The notes under the pieces: model-generated | What the model was told of the DNA's origin: nothing | Databases searched by the model: none | What the model saw: only the letters and a program-made list of their open reading frames with translations | From: Mesostigma viride | Taxonomy: Eukaryota > Streptophyta > Mesostigmatophyceae > Mesostigmatales > Mesostigmataceae | NCBI GenBank assembly: GCA_009746045.1 | Contig: RPFO01001518.1 | Location: forward strand, 1 to 35,155 | Direction: 5' to 3' | DNA length: 35,155 nt | Position numbers and translations under genes: made by a program | Shown here: positions 1-8,324 of the stretch, piece after piece | Numbering within the stretch: position 1 is the first letter of the stretch | How the letters are laid out: each line of letters opens with the position of its first letter

Positions 1-989
1 AGAACAGGAGGAGTGAGGAGGAGGGATTTTAAACAAACAAAGGCCGACTGACACTCATCACTCCAAAGGAAGGGAATATATTTCAGTCTTTAATAGGTGA
101 TTAATGGGCGCCGCTATAGTGGCGAAACGAGGAATAAAACGCCTATAATTAACGAGGCAATACCTAGGAAACTCTCGTACACTCTTAACATCAGTAGGGG
201 TAGGCCAGTCCTGAATAGACTTGGTTTTATCCAGGTCAGTAGCAACACCGGCATCTGATAACACATGGCCTAAAAAGGGTACACTCCTACCCAAGCGCAC
301 TTTAGCACGGCGAGCCCACAAAGAATTTTCAGCCATTATTCTAAAACCTTCTTTAAATCACGGAGGTGTGTTTCGAAATCTGGATAATAAATAAGAATAT
401 CATCTAAATAAGCATGGGCACAGGAACGATCGTGCTCAGCCAAGGAAACAGAGGAGAAGGAAGGATCTTTTAAATCAGAGGACACCTGGGGAAGGTGAGA
501 ATTGCCCATAACAGGCCTAAGAACTTCATTCATTAGCATCTGAAAGGAACCAGGGGAATTACATAATCCCATAGCAGCTACTCTAAACTGGTAATGGCCA
601 AAAGGGGTAGCGAAAGCAGTTTTATGACAATCTTCAGGCGCTATATTCGCAACTGCCAAAAGCCCTCTGCGCAATCTAACACGGTGGAACACGTAGAACC
701 CTTATCAAATATATCATCAATACGAGGCAGAGGATATTTAGACTTCACGGTGATATCATTTAATTTCCTATAATCAGTAACTAAACGAAACTTGCCATTT
801 GGCTTAGGCACTAAGAGAACACCAGCTGAGTAGGGGGAGTTACTAGGCTCTATTAATCCTGCTTCTAATAGTGATACTAAAATCTGTTTTAATTCCTTTA
901 ACTCGGTAGGGCCCATTCGGTACATCGGAGAATGCGTAGGAACAGCAACGTCTTTTATAACTACACGGTGTAAAACAGAACGAGGAGGA
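1..989 (-). pseudogene. Ty3/gypsy reverse transcriptase fragment of G
   Basis: The minus strand encodes a gypsy RT in several frames. From 989 down there is the fingers region (VPKPNGKFRLVTDYRKLN), the first catalytic aspartate in VLDCAEGFWQ near 655-690, then a frameshift, FATPFGHYQFRVAAMGLCNSPGSF, and the YLDD box near 400. The thumb/connection (FLGHVLSDAGV, NYRRFIPRF) and the start of the tether (ECQSAF..LKSLLLTPPV) continue to position 1. About 28 residues sit between the helix ending in VLRPVMG and YLDD; most gypsy RTs have a shorter segment there. At least two single-base frameshifts disable it. RNase H and integrase are off the left edge. The family call is secure; activity is not expected. 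Confidence 0.9.
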
Positions 990-994
990 GGGTA
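990..994. repeat. Target-site duplication of element A, left copy (GGGTA)
   Basis: GGGTA lies directly outside the AGTT end of A's left LTR and is repeated exactly at 9019-9023 outside the other LTR. Five base pairs is the usual size for Ty1/copia integration. Confidence 0.9.
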
Positions 995-1691
995 AGTTAA
1001 ACGTTCTTATCACACGCAATGTGAAGGATATGGTTGCAATGCAGCAATGTGTGAATATGGTTGGAAACGGAGCTTTGTTAAATCGGATAATGTTTACAGC
1101 GCTCACACACTTGAGGCTTGTACACGCGCTTGCCAAGTCAAGGCACAACACGTGAGGCGGGCTCGCAAGAGATGCCCATTTGGCACTGGCCTATTGTTTA
1201 TATACTTGTGCACTGTGCTTGCTAGTCCTGAGCAGCCTAGGAGGCCTGCTCAGTAATAACACCCCCGGTACAGTATTCACTACCTGTACAGCGCCCAGCT
1301 CCTATACAGTAGGTCTGCCATACAGGCACAGTGACCACAGAGCACAGTCCACAGTGACTATTGCATCTGCACCTAGAAGTCCAGGACTAAGCCTGCGGTA
1401 CCAACAGACCACAGGTTAAGGTTCCTATTTCCTGCGTACGACGTATTAATCCAATACCGTCGTAGGTACAGCACCTAATTCCTGTCAGCCCAGGAATTAC
1501 TGTCGACCCCATATGTCGTCGGCAAATATTCACGTCCGACTTAGAAGAACAGCCGGCTCGCGCTCGCGCGCGACCGGGAAGTCGGAACGCCATAACTTTC
1601 TTGATACTTGTCGGAATGAACTCGTTCCGGTGCCGCTGGAATCGCAGAGATATGCCGAATCAGGATCACGCCAATGCGCTTGGCGTTAACT
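995..1691 (-). repeat. 3' LTR of element A
   Basis: This 697-bp direct repeat matches 8325-9018 almost perfectly. On the minus strand it begins AGTTAACGCC and ends AACGTTTAACT, so its ends are AGTT...AACT, not TG...CA. A 17-base hairpin lies at 1669-1685 (CGCCAA/TTGGCG arms), close to the LTR start. A TATA-like box (TATATAAA, minus) is at 1197-1204. Confidence 0.95.
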
Positions 1692-1710
1692 CCAATCCTT
1701 TCTTTTCTTG
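1692..1710 (-). other. Polypurine tract of element A
   Basis: Read on the minus strand, the sequence just before the 3' LTR is CAAGAAAAGAAAGGATTGG. It is the expected primer for plus-strand DNA synthesis. The same motif, including the final TTGG, precedes the 3' LTRs of B and C. Confidence 0.85.
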
Positions 1711-2437
1711 AGCTGTAGCAGCTCACACAAGTCTACATACAAACACACACAATGGGTACTGGATATCCTCCCCAGACTACAAGTCACAACCCGCTGGGCA
1801 TGACAGTCAGCTTGGATTCCTTATTATATGTACATAGCACCCATACTGGCTCAGGAGCACAAACAAATTACAATGAGTCCCTATCCCTTCACGGGAGGCT
1901 CGTTGTGTTACCCATGTACAAGAGGTTGGCCAACTGTGGCAGCCCATAGGTGTTCAGTAAGAACTTGAGAAGTATGTACAACCTTCAGGACCTTAGGCGA
2001 AACCCCACAGATCACCCACAACAGCTCATCAGAAAACATTGCTGACCCCCAGACGGGAGTCGGCGCCGGTCTGCTGCCCCTTATCGAACCAGACACAACA
2101 TCTACGCGAAGCACATGCAAAACACAAGCTCCCTACTCGTTCCAACCGTGGAAAATCAGGGGACCTGTCGCCACCTCACCAGCATGGTGGATGGGTCAGC
2201 CAGTCCGTGAAACTCCGCCTTAAGACGGCACCAGGGAATCGAACCCCGCCCACAAACCACAGATCTGGGGAAACCTCAGACTGAGATGAAAACCCCAGAT
2301 AGACATCTCTCCATCAGAGACAATGTCAGACATTCCCACACCAGAGACATGTCTCACCCCTCAAGGTGTGCTCAGGATTATGTACAATCAAGCTCCCAGC
2401 CTGATATCCAGAGACTTAAGCACCCAGCTCTCAGCTT
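1711..2437 (-). other. 3' untranslated region of element A
   Basis: About 0.73 kb lies between the pol stop and the polypurine tract. No ORF here resembles a protein. Its one distinctive feature is the T-arm-like hairpin at 2232-2248, with a 7-bp stem (TCTGGGG/CCCCAGA arms on the minus strand) immediately upstream of it in transcript order. Confidence 0.7.
2232..2248 (-). other. T-arm-like hairpin in the 3' UTR of A
   Basis: On the minus strand, stem CGGGG, loop TTCGATT and stem CCCTG form five pairs (one G-T) around a seven-base loop. This is the shape and loop consensus of a tRNA T-arm, and it also matches a pol III B box. Equivalent hairpins lie downstream of pol in B, C and D. No convincing full cloverleaf surrounds it. 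Confidence 0.75.
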
Positions 2438-5400
2438 TTAGACAGATAGACCGACTTGACAGTCAGCATTCATGAGCTTCCTCAGTACATTGTACTGGGC
2501 TGGGGCCTTGTGTGGCAGCTTTGTCAATGCATCAGCAGGGTTCTCCTCGCCAGGGATATGCTTCAAGTCAACCAAACTGGCCAACTCCTTCAGCAACAAA
2601 TAATCCAGGTCCCGGCTCCTGGCCAGCTGCTTGTGAACAAACTGGACCATACCCATGCTGTCTGTTAGCAACAACGTCTCCATCTGCAAGGTCCAAGGGG
2701 TAACTGAAGCCAGCTCCAGCATTAACTCCTTTATGTACAGGCTGGACTGGATCCCCTCGCATATGGCCCTGCATTCTGCCACATCTGAACTGATACAGAC
2801 CCTCTTCTGCAGTCTGCTGTACCAGCTGAACAAACTTGCCCTGCTCTGATAAAAAGCAAACAGAGCAGCAGATCTCCCCCTGACCTTGGTAACCTGGCGA
2901 GCATCCATGGAACTGTCAACAAAGATCTCCAAGGTGATAGGCTGGGCAAAGTCAATCCCAGACAAAATCAGATCAGGGGTACTCTCCACCAACCGGGCTA
3001 TGACTCGAGGCTTCTCATCCTCAAGCACCTCATCAGGCATTCTGCTATGGACCATCAAAGACGGACCACAGATGCTGGCAAACCAGGCCCACATGCCTCT
3101 CAACTCAGGTCCTGCAGCCTGGGTGATCTTCTCTGGCAAGGCCTTCACAATGGTCTGTTTATAATCTCCTCCAGCCTGAAGCCTGATACTCCACTCCCCG
3201 TCCCTCCTGAACAGGGTAGCCTGCATTCCACAGAACACTACAGGCTTGTTGGGCTCCTGCCACAGCTCCTTGCCCAGTGAAAACTTGCCACTGATGACAG
3301 GAATAAACTTCTTCAGCCAGGTCGTGGGGGCTAGCAAATGCAGATCATCTCCATGCAAACTAGCATACACTGGCAGACCCTCCCATTGGGCCAGCAGCAA
3401 ACAGGGATCAACTGAAGACACTCTCAAGCCACACTCACTGATCAGAGCTTCCTGCAGCGTGAGTCTCCAGATGATTGGGCTCGACCTGAGTCCTTCCAGG
3501 CCCTTCAGAATAACCAGGAATTGTTGATGCAGCTCCAGCTTCCAGATGGCAGGCACCTCAACACAGTAAGGCTCATCCTGCTTCCACACCCTCCTGGCCA
3601 CTTCTGGATCAGATTTTAAAAATGCCCTCTTGAAGTCCAGCAGCACTGATGACATAGCTGCTCCCCTGTTCAGCAACCCCACGTAGAGACATAGCAAAAT
3701 TCTCCATGTGTCGTGTAGCATCCCTGGCGTGTATAGCTCCTCTCCTGGCAGACTCCCCGTGCCGTGATACTCATTCAGGACAGGCCTGACATGGGGCACT
3801 GATACCTCATCCACAACCTTCCTCTTCAGCACAAATCTCAAAGCAAGCTTCCTTGATGCTGGGGGACGTCTGTCTGTTGGTGCAGCACACTCAAACTGCA
3901 ACCACTCCTCCAATGCCTTGGAGAAGGCGAGCTTCCAAGCCTCAAACAAAGTAGGCGAGCTCATCTCTTGGACCAGCTGGTCATATGTCAAAGGAGAGTG
4001 TGCAGCAAGGCTCCTGTGAGTTATGCCAATACTGCTGGGGTGCAACACAGCTGGAATCACCAAACTGGCCGCTGGGGGCACCTCCCCTTCATCCCATTTT
4101 ACACCCTTGACCGGCTTGGCCCTGCACCTGACTGGAAATGTTGTCCTGAAATTTTCTAGGGGAATCATCCCCCAGCCATCTCTTCTCAGAGCTGTAGCTC
4201 TGATAGAAATCCCAGGATTGCCCAGAAAATTCTGACCCAAAATCACAGGGCCATCATAGTCCTCTAGGACAAGGAAGGTCACATCCACACCCATGACAGG
4301 GGCAGTAACCTCTCCCAACACCCTTAGATGCGTCCTACCACTGAAATCAGACACCCAGGGGCAACTTGGTTCTCCGACCAGCAGTTCTCCTGTATGCTGA
4401 GGTCCCATGACAGAAACCTGTGCATTGGTATCTATCTCCATGGCAGCTACCTCAGGTTCATCCAACTGGACAAGCTTGGACACCTTAGGCTCCTTCTTGG
4501 CTCTTTGCAAAGCCTGTACAATATCTGATAGACGCACACCCCTAGGCCTGGTGTCGGGCCGTTCCGGAGGTGCAGCCTGTCCGCCTGCTTGCCCAACCAC
4601 CGTATGTGAAGGTACCCCAGGGGCCGGGCCAGGGTCACCCTGAGGGCTCGATACAGCTGTAGCACCCTGATCAGGAAGCTCCACGTCACCCCCGCCTTGT
4701 ACACCAGCGGGCACCTGGAAGAGGTCTCCTTGATTACCTCCCCGGGGACGGATCTTTGACCAGGACAGACGGTGCACTGCTTGGGAGCCATCAATGGCCA
4801 CCCAGCACTTATGGCCAGCGGCTTCTACTCGGGTCACCACCCCATCATGCCAGCTGCCACGTTTCCCTGGAAAGCTTGGTTCCTTCCACACAACAACCTG
4901 TTGTCCAACGTTAGGTTCTAGGACACTCCAGCCCTTGTCTTTCTGCCTCAGCTTGAGGAACTTGGCCTCTAGCTTCTCCTTCCATGCCTGCTCAGCATCA
5001 GCTGGCAGCATCCTGGTATGCAGCATAAGAGGATTGATGGCAATGTCACCAAAGAACATGGGAGTCCTCAGGTTCAGCCTGTCCTCCACAGAACGTAGCC
5101 ATGCAGATGTCACAATGGCAGATGACGTCCTTGGAATCCTCTCCACCAGCAGCACAGTCTTGATCTCTTGGATGGCTCTCTCCACCACCCCTTGCTGGCC
5201 GTGGCTCTCCCTGGGTGTAATCAGCAACTCTGGAAACTCTGGCAGGTTCTCACAGCACTCAAACTGAATGTCACACTGCAACAACTCCAACCCAGGGTAC
5301 CTGCTCCTTGTCAACTTCAGAGCAGCAATCAATGTAGGCTTCTCCATGTCAGGCAGGATCTCTAGGGTCTTGTACTTGGTATATCTGTCCACTGCCACCA

Positions 5401-6031
5401 GCAGCTTCAAACCCCTGATTCTCTGAATATCTACCTGCACATGGCCTGGCTGCAAAATAGGAGTCCTGGCATGAGACTGCTTGGGCTTTCTAGCAACTAG
5501 CCTGCACTTGCAAGCTTGAGCAACCTGTTGGCAGATGGAGTACAACTCACTTCCTCCCAGCCGTCTAGCAACTTGCAAAGACTGAGCTGCATGGCCAAAC
5601 ATGGTATGCAACCTTGAGGCAATGTCATACAAGAGAGAAAACCTTTTATTGTCATTATTAGCACTCAAGGTATGTACAGATCCCTTATGTACAGGAGGCA
5701 CCAGGGTCGTGCCTGTCAGACTGTCTCCAGCCCTATCCTCATCCTGACCATCCTGTGCCAGTCCTGCACGGTCAGAATGCTTCTGAGATCCACCTGGGTC
5801 CACATCACCAGGTCCTACCTCAGGCTCAGCACCGCCATGGCGGGCACGTTGGCGAGTAACCACTGCAGCTACAGCTGGCATACTCTCTGTGGTAACCAAG
5901 CTTGCCCCATCGTGTCCAATAGGCTCTTTCACTAGAGCATGGGGCTGCCCCTCACTGCTGTCACTAGCAGCTTCATTACACACCCCTGGGGGCACCCTCC
6001 AGGGTTCAGGGATGTGTGCAGGCTCAATCAA
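2438..6031 (-). CDS. pol: Pol polyprotein of A: integrase-protease-RT-RNase H
   Basis: This is an open frame of 1197 codons. It has an altered integrase zinc motif (H142, H147, C167, C174/C176), then a DDE core (D201, D254, E284, with GVVERAIQEIK), and an SH3-like tail ending near residue 430. An aspartic-protease-like domain follows (EIDTNAQVSVMG, D534; VILGQNFL, 596-603). The RT has LDFKRAFL (D799) and HGDD (893-896). RNase H has D1039, E1086, D1124 and DALTK (1167-1171). The usual copia order has protease before integrase; here it follows. The frame begins at a TTG without an ATG. Gag ends at 6028 in a frame one base off, so pol is probably made by frameshifting or as a fusion. The first in-frame ATG is codon 51. 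This is the only intact pol in the window and may be functional. Confidence 0.93.
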   Translation of the reverse strand: MIEPAHIPEPWRVPPGVCNEAASDSSEGQPHALVKEPIGHDGASLVTTESMPAVAAVVTRQRARHGGAEPEVGPGDVDPGGSQKHSDRAGLAQDGQDEDRAGDSLTGTTLVPPVHKGSVHTLSANNDNKRFSLLYDIASRLHTMFGHAAQSLQVARRLGGSELYSICQQVAQACKCRLVARKPKQSHARTPILQPGHVQVDIQRIRGLKLLVAVDRYTKYKTLEILPDMEKPTLIAALKLTRSRYPGLELLQCDIQFECCENLPEFPELLITPRESHGQQGVVERAIQEIKTVLLVERIPRTSSAIVTSAWLRSVEDRLNLRTPMFFGDIAINPLMLHTRMLPADAEQAWKEKLEAKFLKLRQKDKGWSVLEPNVGQQVVVWKEPSFPGKRGSWHDGVVTRVEAAGHKCWVAIDGSQAVHRLSWSKIRPRGGNQGDLFQVPAGVQGGGDVELPDQGATAVSSPQGDPGPAPGVPSHTVVGQAGGQAAPPERPDTRPRGVRLSDIVQALQRAKKEPKVSKLVQLDEPEVAAMEIDTNAQVSVMGPQHTGELLVGEPSCPWVSDFSGRTHLRVLGEVTAPVMGVDVTFLVLEDYDGPVILGQNFLGNPGISIRATALRRDGWGMIPLENFRTTFPVRCRAKPVKGVKWDEGEVPPAASLVIPAVLHPSSIGITHRSLAAHSPLTYDQLVQEMSSPTLFEAWKLAFSKALEEWLQFECAAPTDRRPPASRKLALRFVLKRKVVDEVSVPHVRPVLNEYHGTGSLPGEELYTPGMLHDTWRILLCLYVGLLNRGAAMSSVLLDFKRAFLKSDPEVARRVWKQDEPYCVEVPAIWKLELHQQFLVILKGLEGLRSSPIIWRLTLQEALISECGLRVSSVDPCLLLAQWEGLPVYASLHGDDLHLLAPTTWLKKFIPVISGKFSLGKELWQEPNKPVVFCGMQATLFRRDGEWSIRLQAGGDYKQTIVKALPEKITQAAGPELRGMWAWFASICGPSLMVHSRMPDEVLEDEKPRVIARLVESTPDLILSGIDFAQPITLEIFVDSSMDARQVTKVRGRSAALFAFYQSRASLFSWYSRLQKRVCISSDVAECRAICEGIQSSLYIKELMLELASVTPWTLQMETLLLTDSMGMVQFVHKQLARSRDLDYLLLKELASLVDLKHIPGEENPADALTKLPHKAPAQYNVLRKLMNADCQVGLSV

Positions 6032-7211
6032 TGATCAGCAGCCTTGCCCTTGCCCTTGTCCTGGGATGGACCAGCCTTGTCCTTGCTGCCACCCTGAGCT
6101 GGCTTGCTCTGACCTTCCTGCCTCAGGTACGAGGGACACTCATTCCTGAAGTGACCCTTCCCCTGGCAGAAATAACATTCCACCTGACTGATGTCCCGTG
6201 AGGTCCCACTGCTGGGCCCAGCCTTGGGAGGACCACCCACCCTCTTGAAGTCAAACTGGGACTGTGGATGTCCCGACTTCGGCGGGGTCCCCCGTCCAGC
6301 CCTTCTGTCACGCCCCCTCCTGGACCTTCCTCGACCCCTTGAAGAGGTCTCAGGCCCTCTCGAGGACGCTGGGCCCCCGTGGCCCGATCCCCTCATGGAC
6401 TTAACCGTGGGTTCAGTGGCCTCCTCATCATTCTGACGAGGGCGCTTACCCCCACGTACTTGCCGCTGAAACACTCATACAACTGATCCGTCATGGCTGC
6501 CCAGCCATGGACCTGTCGCATGTGGATGGTCACATTATCCATGGTGACCGGATCCAGTTGCAGCGACTTGAGAAAGTCGCCCATGGCCATCCGATCTGCG
6601 ACGAAGAAGCCCTTGGCCATGGCGTCCTCCCTCAGCTTGACGAAGTCTTCAAAGGCGTGGACCACTAGTTGCCCCTTGATGGGCTTGTAGTCCAGGTATT
6701 CTTGCTTCAGGTGGGACCCATCTATGGTCCTCTTGTCACTCAGGAACACCTGAGTCGCGTCATAAACGCCGCCCAGGTGTCCCCCGCCGCGTGTCGCTCC
6801 CGAACAAACTTGAACAGCCGCCTCGCCGACTGCCGTATGTAGGCACTAGACGCCAGGATGCGAAGCTTGTCACCGTTGTATATCTCCGTGTACAAGTTCA
6901 TGTCCTCTAACATCCTCTCAGCATCCCGGGGCTGCCAATTGTCCTTGATGGACTGAAACTGGCCTAGCACCGCGTACCCCTCAGCAACGTTGGTCGCTTA
7001 GGCGCCGCTTGATCTGCGGCTGGCGCGTGCTGCCCGCCCTGCGATCCTTGGCTCTGATTATCTGGCACCTCAGCCTGGTCTCCCAGCGCCTGGCCGTCCC
7101 CGCGTCCATCGCGTCCACCGCGTCCATCGCGTCCATCTCGTCCATCCAGCCCAGCGCCGCGCCGCCGAAGCCCATAAAGCCCGCTTGTTGGTTGATAGCT
7201 CCATCCTCCAT
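6028..7211 (-). pseudogene. gag: Gag of element A, split over several frames
   Basis: A likely start is the ATG at 7211 (MEDGAINQQAG). An acidic MDAMD repeat follows, then a helical capsid-like region (LGQFQSIKDNW, ASSAYIRQSARRLFKFV, AKGFFVADRMAMGDFLKSL), then a basic, Gly/Arg-rich stretch and one CCHC knuckle (CYFCQGKGHFRNEC) near 6150. The C-terminus is rich in Lys, Gly and Ser. The protein-like parts lie in different frames, with shifts near 7100, 6765 and 6470. The region containing GFFVADRMAMGDFLKSL corresponds to GFNVADNIALTNWLKVSG in B, which confirms the assignment. The shifts may be mutations or sequence errors; the first lies at a 9-bp tandem repeat prone to slippage. Gag would coat the RNA in the virus-like particle. 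Confidence 0.75.
7102..7146. repeat. 9-bp tandem repeat inside gag of A
   Basis: There are five units of the form GCGTCCATC. On the coding strand they give an alternating Met-Asp-Ala/Val/Glu run near the Gag N-terminus. A reading-frame change lies next to it. Confidence 0.8.
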
Positions 7212-7279
7212 GATGGCCTCTGTTCAGATCTGCTACAGCCAGCCAAGTGGCCAAGCAGCAATTAAAGCAATATAAGCTA

Positions 7280-7299
7280 CTGAACAAGAAAGGAAAGTG
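7280..7299 (-). promoter_or_regulatory. Splice-acceptor-like sequence between ORF1 and gag of A
   Basis: The minus strand reads CACTTTCCTTTCTTGTTCAG, a pyrimidine-rich tract ending in CAG. It lies just after the ORF1 stop and about 70 bases before the gag ATG. B has a comparable sequence in the same place. It is an inferred 3' splice site that could yield a gag-pol RNA lacking ORF1. I did not find a clear donor. Confidence 0.4.
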
Positions 7300-7313
7300 C
7301 CAAGTGTTACCAC

Positions 7314-8231
7314 TCAGGCAAGACCACCACGGCTGGCCCCAGGCGCGTCCTGGTTCTCCTTGTCGCTGTCGTCGTCGCTGTCGCTCACCACAATCAGCTC
7401 TGGTACCCTGCTACCTGCTGCGCCGTCGTCGACCCGCTGTCGGCCCGCGATGACTGAATCGTCACCGTTGGTAAAGTAGACAGGTGACAACCCGTCGTTG
7501 GCACCCCGCGGATTGTACTTGGCACCTCGTGGTCGCCAAGTGTCTCGTCGCCTAGCCCAGCGACACCCCCTGCTCCTCCTCAAGGTCACTATCGTACCCA
7601 AGAGGTGCAAACTCTCCCAACGCGTCACACGAACGCGAAGGGGCGGGGGCAGCTCCTGAAAAGGAACTCTTACTCGCTCTGGAAACCTGCCGACTCTTGT
7701 CGCGCGCTGTCCTCCGGCGATGGCTTCCGCTGTCGCCCCGACCTCTGCAAGCCGCCTGTGATGCTCCGCTCCGCGTCGTTCACGCCTAACTGGACCCGCT
7801 GCAACACCCTCGTCGCCGATGCCGCCTGCGAAAGCACGTGGTACTCCCGCGCCCGCTACTGTCGGCACAAACTCGTGTCGCCCTGCGCCAGCTGCCTCCG
7901 CAACCTCGCCTCGCCTTGCTGCCAACTCCGTCCGCACTCGCTCTGCTACTGCAGTAATCACCGTCTGGATGCCGACCAACCCGTGAAGCTCCTGCTCAAG
8001 GTCGTCGATGCTCCGGTGCTCCGGAATGACGATGGTTTGTACGTGTCGCAGAATTCGCTCCCAATCTTCGACCTGGTCGTCGACGAATTGCACGAAGCTG
8101 CGATTTACAGGCGGACGATCTGCAAGCAATAAAGATAGATCCCGAACGACACGACGTAATTCAGGAGAAATCGAACCCCCAGCAGACTGCCGAAACCGGA
8201 AATCCTGCTGCCGTTGTTCCTCCTGCACCAT
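7314..8231 (-). CDS. ORF1 of element A, unknown protein upstream of gag
   Basis: This 305-codon frame begins at an ATG 93 bases after the 5' LTR, in the place where copia elements normally go straight into gag. The N-terminal third looks helical (WERILRHVQTIV, RSIDDLEQELHGLVG). The middle is Arg/Gly/Ala-rich and may be partly out of frame. The C-terminus is acidic (ELIVVSDSDDDSDKENQ) and contains a hydrophobic-acidic patch like a SUMO-interacting motif, plus a KEN tripeptide. B has a 250-codon ORF in the same place, with weak similarity in the helical part and around a WE.L motif (WESLHLL and WELLSIF). I do not recognise a family, and function is unknown. Candidates are an envelope-independent accessory or regulatory protein, or a displaced N-terminal Gag piece. 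Confidence 0.6.
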   Translation of the reverse strand: MVQEEQRQQDFRFRQSAGGSISPELRRVVRDLSLLLADRPPVNRSFVQFVDDQVEDWERILRHVQTIVIPEHRSIDDLEQELHGLVGIQTVITAVAERVRTELAARRGEVAEAAGAGRHEFVPTVAGAGVPRAFAGGIGDEGVAAGPVRRERRGAEHHRRLAEVGATAEAIAGGQRATRVGRFPERVRVPFQELPPPLRVRVTRWESLHLLGTIVTLRRSRGCRWARRRDTWRPRGAKYNPRGANDGLSPVYFTNGDDSVIAGRQRVDDGAAGSRVPELIVVSDSDDDSDKENQDAPGASRGGLA

Positions 8232-8324
8232 TCACCACCGGACGAGCTCCTCTCGTCGTCAAAGCTGCACACCGCAACCGGCAACGACCCTCCTGGCCGT
8301 TCCGCTGAGACTGGTTGTAATTTG

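Noticed and set aside
4794-5267. 157-codon plus-strand frame
   Set aside because: It is antisense to the integrase part of A pol, with no protein-like features of its own.
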